A stretch of 46,694 nucleotides of DNA from Spirochaetota bacterium (GTDB lineage Bacteria > Spirochaetota > UBA4802 > UBA5550): assembly GCA_016928865.1 (NCBI GenBank), contig JAFGJX010000108.1:1-46694 (forward strand), in the 5' to 3' direction. This document shows positions 16,121 to 29,678 of the stretch, one piece after another. The notes beneath the pieces were generated by a model. The model had not been told where the DNA came from, did no database searches, and worked only from the letters and a program-made list of their open reading frames with translations. A program made the translations under genes and the position numbers. Within the stretch, counting starts at the first letter, position 1. Each line of letters begins with the position of its first letter.

Positions 16121-16235
16121 CCAATGAAGCGTCGGAAAAAAGAGTTGAGCGGCCGAGGACTGTTTGAGTCTTCACTGTTTTTGTCCGAGTTCCGCAGGCC
16201 GCGAGGCTTTTTTCCGACAGGTGATGAACCTATTG
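16121..16235 (+). repeat. Dispersed repeat, copy B, with inverted-repeat arms
   Basis: The part 16152-16235 matches copy A (1439-1522). In this copy the element is bracketed by a perfect 12-base inverted repeat, GTCGGAAAAAAG (16131-16142) and CTTTTTTCCGAC (16207-16218), with CCAAT (16121) and ATTGG (ending 16235) further out. It could fold into a long stem-loop in the leader of the patatin gene. Copy A lacks obvious matching arms. Confidence 0.65.
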
Positions 16236-16265
16236 GTGCAGGCTATAAGGGGGATCGGGCTGTCC

Positions 16266-20876
<4,611 letters not shown>

Positions 20877-21065
20877 ATTTTTTATTTGCAATACTGATCC
20901 GTTTTATATATATTTATATATCGTTGGGCGAATGACACGCCGCTTGTGATGCGAGGCATCACTGAAGCGCGCAGTATAATGCAATCTGTTTCAAAACGGC
21001 AGGCTTCGCCGGATCTCGTCTCTCGTCGTGCCGGCGAAATTTACGAACCAGGGGATCAACAGGCC

Positions 21066-21731
21066 ATGAGTCACGGTGAAGAATTCAAGGTTATGGATTG
21101 CGCTCTCATCTCCATATCGACCGGGGAGCAGGCCCAGAACCTCAGGGAATTGCGTGACCGCCTGAAAACGACCCATCCCGGGTGCATCTACTATCATTTC
21201 TGGGCCAACCTTCTCGGGCCCCGGTTCGATGACCCTGAGTTCCAGAACGATTTCGCCGTATGGTCGTGGCGCTATCTGCACGATAAAAAGCTCGCAGAAC
21301 AGCTGTCCCTGATCGATCCTGCCGCGTACATGGATATTGAGGAGCTGAGGCGGGAGATTATCGAAGTAATCGAGCAGCGGCTTTCTGAGAGCGAAATCGT
21401 TCCCTGGGCTCGAACCGGCGACCAGTTCTACTTCAAGAGATCCCAGATCGTCATTTTCGACACCGGTATCCGGGTGCGCGAGCCGAAGGAGTTCGTGGAC
21501 GTTATTCCGCGTCTTTCACTGGGAACTATTTTTTATCATTTCATCGACGCCCGGCGCCGTACCGAGAATGGGAAAAACGATTTTTCCACGTGGCTCGGCG
21601 CTTACGCGGGGGAATATGACGGCCTTATACGGGTCCTGGACGATATTGATCCGTATTTTACTACGCTGAGCGATTTGCGCCGGGAGATCGCCGATGTCTT
21701 TGACGGCAGCTTCCTGACAAACGGGGGATGA
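21066..21731 (+). CDS. DUF5752 family protein
   Basis: A 221-residue protein made of two halves that look related to each other: FKVMDCALISISTGEQAQNL ... HPGCIYYHFWANLL ... FAVWSWRYL, and later VDVIPRLSLGTIFYHFIDARRR ... FSTWLGAY, each with a F/YYHF box followed by an acidic stretch and W. DUF5752 proteins have no known activity but are found beside trehalose/glycosyltransferase genes, as here. The ATG at 21066 is my choice (AGGGGA upstream); in-frame starts at 20946 and 20979 exist. It overlaps the next gene (ATGA), indicating translational coupling. Confidence 0.75.
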   Translation: MSHGEEFKVMDCALISISTGEQAQNLRELRDRLKTTHPGCIYYHFWANLLGPRFDDPEFQNDFAVWSWRYLHDKKLAEQLSLIDPAAYMDIEELRREIIEVIEQRLSESEIVPWARTGDQFYFKRSQIVIFDTGIRVREPKEFVDVIPRLSLGTIFYHFIDARRRTENGKNDFSTWLGAYAGEYDGLIRVLDDIDPYFTTLSDLRREIADVFDGSFLTNGG

Positions 21732-22999
21732 CCATGACCGCCTTGCTTGACCAGTATGCCGCCATTGTCGGCAATGACGTGATCGATCATCTGAGACAGC
21801 TTGCCGCGCCCCTCAGGGGGATGAAGATCGTGCATGTCAACTCGACCCGCGAGGGGGGCGGAGTGGCTGAAATACTGAACCGGCTGGTCCCCCTGCAGAA
21901 TGAGCTGGGAATGGACGCGTCCTGGGAGGTGATCAGCGGCGACAGGCGCTTTTACCAGTGCACGAAAAAAATGCACAATGCACTGCAGGGGAACCGGGAC
22001 GATATCTCTGACAATCTCCTCCGACATTATGAAAAGATAAATTTTCTCAACAGCGTCGATTTGAAGTCGAAGCTGGAGCAGGCGGATTTCGTGTTCATCC
22101 ACGATCCGCAGCCCGCGCTTCTCCTGCGCAATTGCCCGGGCAGGAAAGGGAAGTGGGTGTGGCGCTGCCACATCGACGTCTCCCATCCGTACCGCCCGGT
22201 GTGGAAATATCTCCGGCAGCATGTCGAGTTATACGATGCCAGCATCTGGTCGCTCTCGACGTTCGCCCAGCCGCTGTCGCATCCTCTCTACCTGATCCCT
22301 CCGAGCATCGATCCCCTGGGCGAAAAGAACGTCGATCTGTCCGAGGACGAGGTGAACGGCTTCCTCGACCGGTTCGGCATTTCAAAAAAGACGCCGATCA
22401 TCACCCAGGTCTCCCGGTTCGACAGGTTCAAGGACCCGATCGGCGTGATCCAGGCTTACCGGCTGGTGAGGAAAAGCGTGCCGGTGCAGCTTGTGCTCGC
22501 CGGCGGCGGGGCGACGGACGATCCTGAAGGCGCCCGCGTGCTCAAGGAGGTCCGCTCCTTCGCCGGGAGGGACCCTGACATCCACCTCCTCGAGCTTCCG
22601 CCTGACGCGCATCGCACAATCAATGCCCTGCAGCGCGGGTCTGACATCATCATCCAGAAGTCGCTGAGGGAGGGTTTCGGTCTTACCGTGACCGAGGGAC
22701 TCTGGAAGGGCAAGCCGGTGATCGCCGGCGATACGGGAGGGATACGCCTGCAGGTGATAAACCACCACACGGGTTTCCTGGTGAATTCGCCAGAGGGTGC
22801 CGCCCTTCGCATTCGCTATCTGCTGAAGAACCGCGATATTCTTAAAACGATGGGAGAGAAGTCGCGCCAGTTCGTCCTTGAAAATTTTCTCATCACGCGC
22901 CACGTGCGCGAATACCTGACGCTCATTGTGGCGCTGATATACGGCTCGGCCGAGAGAATAGAGCTCAACCTGCCCTCTCCGGGGGCCACCGTCTCATGA
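21728..22999 (+). CDS. Trehalose synthase TreT-like GT4 glycosyltransferase
   Basis: A 423-residue GT4 (GT-B fold) enzyme strongly resembling archaeal/thermophile TreT, the trehalose glycosyltransferring synthase that joins glucose to NDP-glucose. Matching segments: MKIVHVNSTREGGGVAEIL, HDPQPALLL, WRCHIDVSHPYRP, IPPSIDPLGEKN, PIITQVSRFDRFKDP, DDPEG, and SLREGFGLTVTEGLWKGKPV near the C-terminus. ATGs at 21728 and 21734 are both possible; the first overlaps the DUF5752 stop, the second is better spaced from GGGGG. Product could be trehalose or a related disaccharide; sequence alone cannot tell. Confidence 0.85.
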   Translation: MTMTALLDQYAAIVGNDVIDHLRQLAAPLRGMKIVHVNSTREGGGVAEILNRLVPLQNELGMDASWEVISGDRRFYQCTKKMHNALQGNRDDISDNLLRHYEKINFLNSVDLKSKLEQADFVFIHDPQPALLLRNCPGRKGKWVWRCHIDVSHPYRPVWKYLRQHVELYDASIWSLSTFAQPLSHPLYLIPPSIDPLGEKNVDLSEDEVNGFLDRFGISKKTPIITQVSRFDRFKDPIGVIQAYRLVRKSVPVQLVLAGGGATDDPEGARVLKEVRSFAGRDPDIHLLELPPDAHRTINALQRGSDIIIQKSLREGFGLTVTEGLWKGKPVIAGDTGGIRLQVINHHTGFLVNSPEGAALRIRYLLKNRDILKTMGEKSRQFVLENFLITRHVREYLTLIVALIYGSAERIELNLPSPGATVS

Positions 23000-23036
23000 G
23001 GGCGCCCTTCCGGCAGGGCGGCCCGCGCGCGGTGAA

Positions 23037-24521
23037 ATGAAAATCGTGTACGCGTCATCGGAGGCGGTGCCTTTCGCCAAGACTGGCGGTCTCGCTGACG
23101 TGGCGGGCGCCCTTCCCGCATGGCTGGGCCGCCTGAAACAGCGTGTCATCCTCGTTATTCCCCGGTACGGATCGATCGATCCTGAAGCGCACGGACTCGC
23201 GTACCAGGGCTCATTCGGCGTTCCCTTCGCCGGCGGGGTCGAGCAGGCGGAGCTGTACCGGGGCTCGATCGGCGGCGACCCCGCGGTGCCGGTCTGCTGC
23301 ATCGGGAACCGGGGTTTTTTTGACAGGAGCGGACTCTACCAGGAGGGCGGGGCGGATTACCCGGACAACGCGGAGCGCTTCGGGTTCTTCAACAGGGCAG
23401 TGCTGGAAATGTGCGGGTTCCTGTCATTCAGGCCGGACCTGATCCACTGCAACGACTGGCAGACCGGCCTCATCCCCGCGTACCTGAAGACCCTGTATGC
23501 GGACGATCCGTTTTTTTGCGCCACCGCCACGCTCTTTACAATCCATAACATCGCCTATCAGGGGCGGTATGACCCGGAGCGTGTCTTCAGGGCCACGATG
23601 CTCCCGCGCGGCATATTCAATGTCGAGGGTGTTGAATTCTGGGGCGCTTTCGGCTTTCTCAAGGCGGGGGCCTATTACGCGGACGCGTTGAACACGGTGA
23701 GCGAGACGCACCGGAAGGAGATCCAGACCGAGGAGTTCGGGTTCGGTCTCCACGGGCTGCTTCGCACCAGGTCGAAGGACCTGTACGGAATCATGAACGG
23801 CCTTGATTATTCCGTCTGGGACCCGGCGCACGATCCGTTCATCCCCGAAAACTATACGCCCGCTTCCTTTGAAAAGAAGGCCGCAAGCAAGGCGCTGGCG
23901 ATGCGGAAGCTCGGTATCACCGGGGGTGCGGATACGCCGCTCGTGGCCGTCATTTCACGGCTCGCCGCGCAGAAGGGGCTGGACCTGGTCGCGGGTATCA
24001 GGCAAGAGCTCGGACATCGCAACCTCCGCCTCGCCGTCCTGGGGACCGGCGAGCCGTATATACATCAGGCGCTTGCGGAGATGGCCAATGAATTTCCCGG
24101 CAGGGTGGGGGTCCACCTGGGGTACGACGACGGGATGGCTCACCTGCTCTACGCCGCCGCTGACATGTTCCTCATGCCGTCGCGGTACGAGCCGTGCGGC
24201 ATGGGCCAGCTAATCGGCCTCAGGTACGGCGCGATCCCGATCGTGCGCGAGACGGGCGGTCTGGCGGACGCCGTGCTGGATTACGATGCGGCCGGCCCCG
24301 GCAGGGGAAACGGGTTCGTGTTCCGCGAATATTCCACGGCCGCCCTTCTGGAGCGAATCGACCGGGCGCTCGCCCTGTACCGGGATAAAGTATCGTGGCG
24401 CGAACTGACGCTCACTGCCATGAAGGCGGATTTCGGCTGGGAATCGATCGCGAAGAAATATCTCGCGCTGTACCGGAAATACGTAAAACGGGTCAATCCG
24501 CGGAAACAGCGGCCGGGCTGA
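23037..24521 (+). CDS. glgA: Glycogen (starch) synthase GlgA
   Basis: A 494-residue GT5 synthase. MKIVYASSEAVPFAKTGGLADV contains the KTGGL nucleotide-sugar box; further landmarks are HCNDWQTGLIPAYL, TIHNIAYQG, NTVSETHRKEI, the GINGLDYSVWDP-type box (MNGLDYSVWDP), VISRLAAQKGLDL and the C-terminal PSRYEPCGMGQLIGLRYG. It extends alpha-1,4-glucan chains from ADP- (or UDP-) glucose. Weak ribosome binding site. It lies 37 bases after the TreT-like gene, so sugar-nucleotide flow to storage glucan and to a compatible solute may be co-controlled. Confidence 0.95.
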   Translation: MKIVYASSEAVPFAKTGGLADVAGALPAWLGRLKQRVILVIPRYGSIDPEAHGLAYQGSFGVPFAGGVEQAELYRGSIGGDPAVPVCCIGNRGFFDRSGLYQEGGADYPDNAERFGFFNRAVLEMCGFLSFRPDLIHCNDWQTGLIPAYLKTLYADDPFFCATATLFTIHNIAYQGRYDPERVFRATMLPRGIFNVEGVEFWGAFGFLKAGAYYADALNTVSETHRKEIQTEEFGFGLHGLLRTRSKDLYGIMNGLDYSVWDPAHDPFIPENYTPASFEKKAASKALAMRKLGITGGADTPLVAVISRLAAQKGLDLVAGIRQELGHRNLRLAVLGTGEPYIHQALAEMANEFPGRVGVHLGYDDGMAHLLYAAADMFLMPSRYEPCGMGQLIGLRYGAIPIVRETGGLADAVLDYDAAGPGRGNGFVFREYSTAALLERIDRALALYRDKVSWRELTLTAMKADFGWESIAKKYLALYRKYVKRVNPRKQRPG

Positions 24522-24541
24522 CCGGTGCCCCTGGTATACTG

Positions 24542-25381
24542 CTAGTATTCGGGCGGGAGCTGGTTCACCTGCGCGAACGTGAAAACCGGCCCGTCCTTGC
24601 ACACGAAGTATTTCCCCACGTTGCAGCGGCCGCATTTCCCGATCCCGCACTTCATCCTGTTTTCGAGGGTGGTGAAGATGTTGTCCGGGCTGAAGCCCAG
24701 CTTGGTCAATACCGGCATGGTGAGCTTGATCATGATGGGCGGTCCGCACAGGAGCGCGATGGTGTCCGCGCTCGAGGGCGCCGCCTTTTCAAGCACGGTC
24801 GGGACAAACCCGATCTCGCCCTTCCATTCCTTCGTTTCGCCGCCCGGATCGACCGTGGTGATGAGCTTCACGTCGCTCCGCTTCTCCCATTCATCGAGCT
24901 CGTGCTTGTAGACCAGGTCCTGGACGGAACGGGCGCCGTACACGACCGTGACGTCCTTGAAGTTTTCCCGTGTATCGAGCGCGTTCCAGATGACGCACCG
25001 GAGCGGGGGCAGGGCGATGCCGCCCGTGACGAAGAGAAGGCTCTTTCCCTTCCATCTGTCGATGGGGAAGGTGTTGCCGTAGGGGCCGCGGAAACCGATG
25101 GTGTCGCCGACTTCCTTCGACGCCAGTGCCTTGGTGACGCGCCCCATTTTACGGAAGGTGCATTCAATATATCCATCGCGCGTCGGCGAGGACGCGATGC
25201 AGAAGGTGCTCTCGCCTTCGCCGAACACCGAGTATTCGCCGAACTGCCCGGCCAGGAAATTGAACTGCTTCCCCTCTTCCTCGTTGATGAATTCCAGGCG
25301 GAAGGTCTTGACGTCCGGCGTCTCGTCGATGATGGACGCGATCCGCATCAGATAGGGTTGGTACACGTTTTTCTCTTCCAT
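24542..25381 (-). CDS. flxA: FlxA: FAD/NAD(P)-binding subunit of Hdr-Flx
   Basis: A 279-residue oxidoreductase of the AsrB/HydG type. Order: FAD-binding barrel (GQFGEYSVFGEGESTFCIAS, then GFRGPYGN), NAD(P)-binding domain (LLFVTGGIALPPLRC ... LLCGPP), and a C-terminal 2Fe-2S site with Cys245, 250, 253 and 261 (CGIGKCGRCNVGKYFVC). In the characterised FlxABCD-HdrABC complexes this subunit oxidises NAD(P)H and passes electrons to the Fe-S subunits. Last gene of a seven-gene minus-strand operon; its ATG shares a base with the flxB stop. Convergent with glgA, 20 bases apart, with no obvious terminator between them. Confidence 0.9.
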   Translation of the reverse strand: MEEKNVYQPYLMRIASIIDETPDVKTFRLEFINEEEGKQFNFLAGQFGEYSVFGEGESTFCIASSPTRDGYIECTFRKMGRVTKALASKEVGDTIGFRGPYGNTFPIDRWKGKSLLFVTGGIALPPLRCVIWNALDTRENFKDVTVVYGARSVQDLVYKHELDEWEKRSDVKLITTVDPGGETKEWKGEIGFVPTVLEKAAPSSADTIALLCGPPIMIKLTMPVLTKLGFSPDNIFTTLENRMKCGIGKCGRCNVGKYFVCKDGPVFTFAQVNQLPPEY

Positions 25382-26394
25382 TACCGGGCCTCGACAATAT
25401 CTTTAATGTGCTGGAGTATGTTCATGTCCACCGGACAGGCGCGCGAGCACCGTCCGCACCCGACGCAGCCGACAACCTGAAGCTGGTCCGGCTGGTACGA
25501 GAACTTGTGCATGATCCGCTGCCGCCATCTCTGGCTCTGCACCTCGCGGGGATTATGGCCCGACGTGTGAAGGGTGAACTGGCCGAAGCCGCACGAGTCC
25601 CAGCAGCGGAAGCGCATGCCCCGGGTGCCGTCGGTCTCGTCCTGGATGTCGAAGCAGGTGCAGGCGGGGCACACGTAGCTGCAGGTCCCGCACCCGATGC
25701 ACCGGAGCGACTGGGTGATCCACACGGCGCCGTCGAACGCGCCGGGGAGCTTCTTCTCCAGCGCGCCGAGGTCGAACTGCACCGGCACGTCGGCAAGGTG
25801 CTTCTCCTTTACTTCGCTTCCTGCCGCGGCGAACAGCGCGGGGGCGATGGAAACGACGGCTTTCCCTTTGTCCGTGAGTATCTCGGCGAGATAGGTGTCT
25901 CCGTCTATCAGGGTCAGGAGGATGTCGCTCCCCTCCGTGCTGCCGGGAGATCCGCCTACCGATGTGCAGAAGCAGTACTCGTCGCTTTTCGCGCAGCTCA
26001 CGGCGATGATGGTCGTGCTGTCAGATTTCTCTTTATAGAGCGCGTCATTATAGTCTTTCAGGTAGACCGCGTTCACGACCGCGATGCTCCGCGCGTCGCA
26101 GGGGCGGACGCCGAACACCACGACCGGGGAGGGCTTTGCCGGGCCCTCTTCAAGGGACACGGTACTCTGCGCGGTCGTAAACCGCATCATCTCCTCGCAG
26201 CGGGGGAGAAGGGCCTCCTTGGCTGACAGGGTGGTCTGCACGTAGTCTGCGGCTACCGCGGAATAGCCGTCAACTTCCTGGAAGAGGACTGTTTCCCCCT
26301 TCCTGACCGGGGCAAGCACGCGCTTTCCGTCCGCCATCATTTTTTTGAACAGATCGTCCAGGGAGCTTTTCTTGATTGTTTTCTTGTCTGTCAT
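25381..26394 (-). CDS. flxB: FlxB: 4Fe-4S dicluster subunit of Hdr-Flx
   Basis: A 337-residue AsrA/HydB-like protein. The N-terminal two thirds contain VVVFGVRPCDARSIAVVNAVYL and CAKSDEYCFCTSVGG, conserved in this family. The C-terminal third has two ferredoxin-like sets, Cys232/235/238/242 (CIGCGTCSYVCP) and Cys310/313/316/320 (CVGCGRCSRACP). It should carry electrons between FlxA and FlxC/FlxD. Six bases from flxC and overlapping flxA by one base, so co-translated with them. Confidence 0.88.
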   Translation of the reverse strand: MTDKKTIKKSSLDDLFKKMMADGKRVLAPVRKGETVLFQEVDGYSAVAADYVQTTLSAKEALLPRCEEMMRFTTAQSTVSLEEGPAKPSPVVVFGVRPCDARSIAVVNAVYLKDYNDALYKEKSDSTTIIAVSCAKSDEYCFCTSVGGSPGSTEGSDILLTLIDGDTYLAEILTDKGKAVVSIAPALFAAAGSEVKEKHLADVPVQFDLGALEKKLPGAFDGAVWITQSLRCIGCGTCSYVCPACTCFDIQDETDGTRGMRFRCWDSCGFGQFTLHTSGHNPREVQSQRWRQRIMHKFSYQPDQLQVVGCVGCGRCSRACPVDMNILQHIKDIVEAR

Positions 26395-26400
26395 GATCTT

Positions 26401-27189
26401 TTACCTGATGAAGTCTTCTTTGTCGTCCGGTTTGAACGCGGCAAGCGCGTAGTCTTCTTCTTCCCCGAAATTGTCAGCGATGTCCGCGATGATCCGCTGG
26501 TTCAGCAGCCGCAGCGGGATGCCGACCGGGCAGGCACGCGTGCACTCGCCGCAGTTGACGCAGCGCCCGGCAAGGTGCATGGCCCGCATGATGTGCCATT
26601 CCAGGTTTCCGAGATCGTGCGACGGCACGCTGATCCACTGGGGCTGGTTGACCTCGACCGTGCAGCGCGCGCAGTAGCACATCGGGCAGCTCGCGCGGCA
26701 GGCGTAGCACTTGATGCATTTCGACGTCTCCTCCATCCAGAAGGCCCACCGCTCTTCGCGTGTCATGGCGTCGAGCCTGTCGACCTCGGCCTGCTCTTCC
26801 GGCGTCAGCTTCAGCGGGTTGGCGCGCACGTATTCCTTCAGGGCGTTCAGATCAGGGAGGTCTACCAGCTCGTTCGCGTCCGATATGCCGATCACCGCAA
26901 CGTCCGAGTCCTTGAACTGCTCCTCGTACATGAGCTGCGCTATGGAGCGGAGCACCGGCATGCGGGCCACGATCGCGGCCCTGCCCAGGGCCCGCACCTC
27001 GTGCTTCATGAGGTAGCCGGCGAGGTTCTGCACGCACCGGCCGTCCATGATCAGCCGGCCGGCGTCTTCAGGCTTCTGGATGAATATGGCGCGGACCCGG
27101 TCCCCGGTCCCCTGGCCGTAGCCGATAACCACCTGCACCGCGCCTCCCGAAAGGAGTTCTTTCGCTTTCTGTATGATCTTATCCTGCAT
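26401..27189 (-). CDS. flxC: FlxC: 4Fe-4S ferredoxin-type subunit of Hdr-Flx
   Basis: A 262-residue Fe-S protein. The C-terminal half holds a Cys-rich segment CIKCYACRASCPMCYCARC and a second cluster CVNCGECTRACP; the N-terminal half (KIIQKAKELLSGGAVQVVIGYG) is the family-specific region. The start is the ATG at 27189, with GGAGG eight bases upstream, overlapping flxD by 11 bases; a longer frame upstream lies wholly within flxD and is spurious. It is expected to link FlxAB to FlxD and HdrA. Confidence 0.87.
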   Translation of the reverse strand: MQDKIIQKAKELLSGGAVQVVIGYGQGTGDRVRAIFIQKPEDAGRLIMDGRCVQNLAGYLMKHEVRALGRAAIVARMPVLRSIAQLMYEEQFKDSDVAVIGISDANELVDLPDLNALKEYVRANPLKLTPEEQAEVDRLDAMTREERWAFWMEETSKCIKCYACRASCPMCYCARCTVEVNQPQWISVPSHDLGNLEWHIMRAMHLAGRCVNCGECTRACPVGIPLRLLNQRIIADIADNFGEEEDYALAAFKPDDKEDFIR

Positions 27190-27634
27190 GTTCGGTCCTC
27201 CAGCTCGCGCGGATCGGCGCCAGGTTCTTGTATTCGTCATACGGGCCGAGCGCCCGGATCTCCTTCACGGCTGTGTTGACGACCTCGGCCCATTTTGCCC
27301 CTTCCGCGGCCGAGACCCAGGAGAAGATGATCCTCCTGGCATCGACGCCCATGAAGTTGAGGAGCGACCTGAACAGGATCCAGCGCCGACGGGCGTGGAA
27401 GTTGCCCGATGTATAATGGCAGTCGTTGGGGTGGCAGCCGGACACGATGACGCCGTCCGCGCCCCTGGCAAAGGCCTTCATCAGGAGCATGAAGTCAATC
27501 CTTCCCGTGCAGGGCAGGCGGATGATCCTGACGTTCGTGGCGTGCTTGATCCGGCTCGTGCCGGTGAGGTCAGCGCCGGTGTAGGTGCACCAGTTGCACA
27601 CAAAGGCTATGATTTTCGGTTCGAACTCGGCCAT
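27179..27634 (-). CDS. flxD: FlxD / MvhD-type 2Fe-2S adaptor
   Basis: A 151-residue MvhD-family protein with the five expected cysteines: Cys13 and Cys16 (CNWC), Cys42 (LPCTGR), Cys67 and Cys72 (SGCHPNDCHY). MvhD carries a 2Fe-2S cluster and contacts HdrA in the methanogen complex; FlxD has the same job for the NAD(P)H-linked version. It follows hdrA by 52 bases and precedes flxC with an 11-base overlap. The downstream neighbours being Flx rather than hydrogenase genes shows the electron donor is NAD(P)H, not H2. Confidence 0.92.
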   Translation of the reverse strand: MAEFEPKIIAFVCNWCTYTGADLTGTSRIKHATNVRIIRLPCTGRIDFMLLMKAFARGADGVIVSGCHPNDCHYTSGNFHARRRWILFRSLLNFMGVDARRIIFSWVSAAEGAKWAEVVNTAVKEIRALGPYDEYKNLAPIRASWRTEHAG

Positions 27635-27686
27635 GGTAGTACTCCAGTAAACTTATATCATTTCAGAACCCGCTCTTTGAAGGGGG

Positions 27687-29678
27687 CTACAGCGCCATCA
27701 GCTCCGCGAATACCTGCTCGTTCGAGAATCCCTGCAGGTCGATCGCCTTGACGCGGCAGAGCGCGACGCAGGTGCCACAGCCCTGGCAGAGGCCCGGGTT
27801 TATCTTCGCGGCGCGCTTGACCACGACCCCGTCGCGGTTCTTGATCTCTTCCATTTCGATTGCCTGGTACGGGCACGCCGGAACGCACAGGGCGCAGCCG
27901 GTACAGGTTGAATAGAGCGGCGGCGCGATGCGGTTGACGACCGCAATCACCGGCTCGCGCGTCAGCTCGCTCTGCGAGAAAAGCGCCGCGACCTTGCTCG
28001 CCGCGCCGGACGCCTGCGAGACCGTCTCGGGAATATCGCGCGGCGCCTGGCAGGCGCCGGCAAGGAAAATGCCGGCGGTGTTCGTTTCCACCGGCCGCAG
28101 CTTCGGGTGCGCCTCGGCGAAGAAGTGGTACGGGTCGTAGCTCACATGGAGCTTCTGGGCCAGCTCCTCGGCGCCGTCATTGGCCACGGCGGCGCTGGCC
28201 AGCACTACCATGTCGGCCCTGATCTCGATCGCCTGGTGGCCGAGCAGGGTGTCGGCCCCCTTCACGATTAGCTTTCCGTCCTCCTCGTATATCCGGGACA
28301 CGCGGCCACGTATGTATTTCACGTCGTCTTCCTCAATGGCGCGACGGACAAACTCCTCGTACATCTTGCCGCCGGCGCGGATGTCCATATAGAAGACGTA
28401 AGCCTTGCCATGGTGCACCTTGTGCTTGTAGAGCATGGCGTGCTTGGCCGTGTACATGCAGCAGATTTTCGAACAGTAGGGGATGCCCTTGGCCTCGTCG
28501 CGCGATCCGGCGCAGGCGATGAAGACGATGGTCTCGGGCTCCGTGCCGTCGCTCGGCCGCCTGATAGCGCCCGAGGTGGGCCCTGAAGCCGAGGCTATCC
28601 GCTCGAACTGCAGTCCCTGGATCACGTCCCTGTACCTGCCGTACCCGTATTCCGGGAAGTGTTCGGCGCCGAGCACGTTGAAGCCGGTGGCCAGCACGAT
28701 CGCGCCGATATCGACCTCGATGATCTCGTCCTCCTGGTCGTAGCGGATCGCCTTGGTGGGGCACACCTTTTCGCACACCTTGCATTTCCCTTTCAGGAAA
28801 AACGTGCACTGGGTCTTGTCGATGACCGGCTTGTTCGGTACGGCCTGCGGGAAGGGGACGTAGATGGCGGACCGCATTCCCAGACCCTCGTTGAACTCGC
28901 TCGGTATCTTCTTGGTCGGGCATTTCGTGGTGCAGAGGCCGCAGCCGGTGCACAGCTTTTCATCCACGCAGCGCGCCTTCTTGCGTATCCTCACCTTGAA
29001 ATTGCCGATGAAGCCGTCCATGCTTTCCAGCTCGGAATAGGTATACAGGGTGATGTTCGGGTGCTGGGCCACCTCGACCATGCGCGGCGTCAGGATGCAC
29101 TGGGAGCAGTCCAGGGTCGGGAAGGTCTCGGAGAGTTGTGACATGTGCCCGCCGATAGACGGCGAGCGCTCCACCATCACCACCTTGTGGCCGGCGTTGG
29201 CGATGTCCAGGGCCGCCTGGATGCCGGCGATGCCGCCGCCCAGCACGAGCGCGGTCTTGGTGACCGGCACCTTGATGGAATAGAGCGGCTGGTTTTTCTT
29301 GACCTTCTCGACCATCTTGTGCACCAGGTCGATGGCCTTGAGCGTCGTTGCCTCGCTTTTTTCGTGCACCCAGGAGCAGTGCTCGCGAATGTTGGCCATC
29401 TCGCACAGGTACGGGTTCAGGCCGGCTTCGGCGCAGGCGCGCCTGAAGGTCGGCTCGTGCATGTGCGGCGAGCAGGCGCTCACCACGACGCCGTCGAGCT
29501 TCTTTTCCTTTATGGCGTCCTTGATCATGGTCTGGCCCGGGTCCGAGCACATATATTTGTAGTCGACGCTGTGGACAACGCCGGGGACGCGGGACATTGC
29601 CTCCGCGACGCCCGCGCAGTCGACCGTGGCGCTTATATTTTCACCGCAATGACATACGAAAACACCGATCCGTGACAT
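27687..29678 (-). CDS. hdrA: HdrA: FAD and Fe-S subunit of heterodisulfide-reductase-like complex
   Basis: A 663-residue HdrA of usual length. Order: N-terminal domain with VFVCHCG and CSPHMHEPTFRRAC, thioredoxin-reductase-like FAD domain with GGGIAG at 147-152, inserted ferredoxin (Cys243/246/249/253) and a further Cys-rich loop near 285-305, and two C-terminal 4Fe-4S sites (Cys592/595/598/602 and Cys631/634/637/641). HdrA is the flavin-based bifurcation centre in methanogens; here it would split electrons from Flx between HdrBC and ferredoxin. Its ATG abuts the hdrB stop with no gap. Bifurcation is known for the family, not shown here. Confidence 0.95.
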   Translation of the reverse strand: MSRIGVFVCHCGENISATVDCAGVAEAMSRVPGVVHSVDYKYMCSDPGQTMIKDAIKEKKLDGVVVSACSPHMHEPTFRRACAEAGLNPYLCEMANIREHCSWVHEKSEATTLKAIDLVHKMVEKVKKNQPLYSIKVPVTKTALVLGGGIAGIQAALDIANAGHKVVMVERSPSIGGHMSQLSETFPTLDCSQCILTPRMVEVAQHPNITLYTYSELESMDGFIGNFKVRIRKKARCVDEKLCTGCGLCTTKCPTKKIPSEFNEGLGMRSAIYVPFPQAVPNKPVIDKTQCTFFLKGKCKVCEKVCPTKAIRYDQEDEIIEVDIGAIVLATGFNVLGAEHFPEYGYGRYRDVIQGLQFERIASASGPTSGAIRRPSDGTEPETIVFIACAGSRDEAKGIPYCSKICCMYTAKHAMLYKHKVHHGKAYVFYMDIRAGGKMYEEFVRRAIEEDDVKYIRGRVSRIYEEDGKLIVKGADTLLGHQAIEIRADMVVLASAAVANDGAEELAQKLHVSYDPYHFFAEAHPKLRPVETNTAGIFLAGACQAPRDIPETVSQASGAASKVAALFSQSELTREPVIAVVNRIAPPLYSTCTGCALCVPACPYQAIEMEEIKNRDGVVVKRAAKINPGLCQGCGTCVALCRVKAIDLQGFSNEQVFAELMAL

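Noticed and set aside
15876..16127. An 83-codon plus-strand frame in the tRNA-patatin gap
   Set aside because: No ribosome binding site and unlikely composition; it ends in repeat copy B.
24521..24542. Intrinsic terminator between glgA and flxA
   Set aside because: The 20-base gap has no hairpin and no T-run.
24395..25480. A 361-codon plus-strand frame across flxA
   Set aside because: Antisense shadow of the flxA-flxB coding region; no domain and no start signal.
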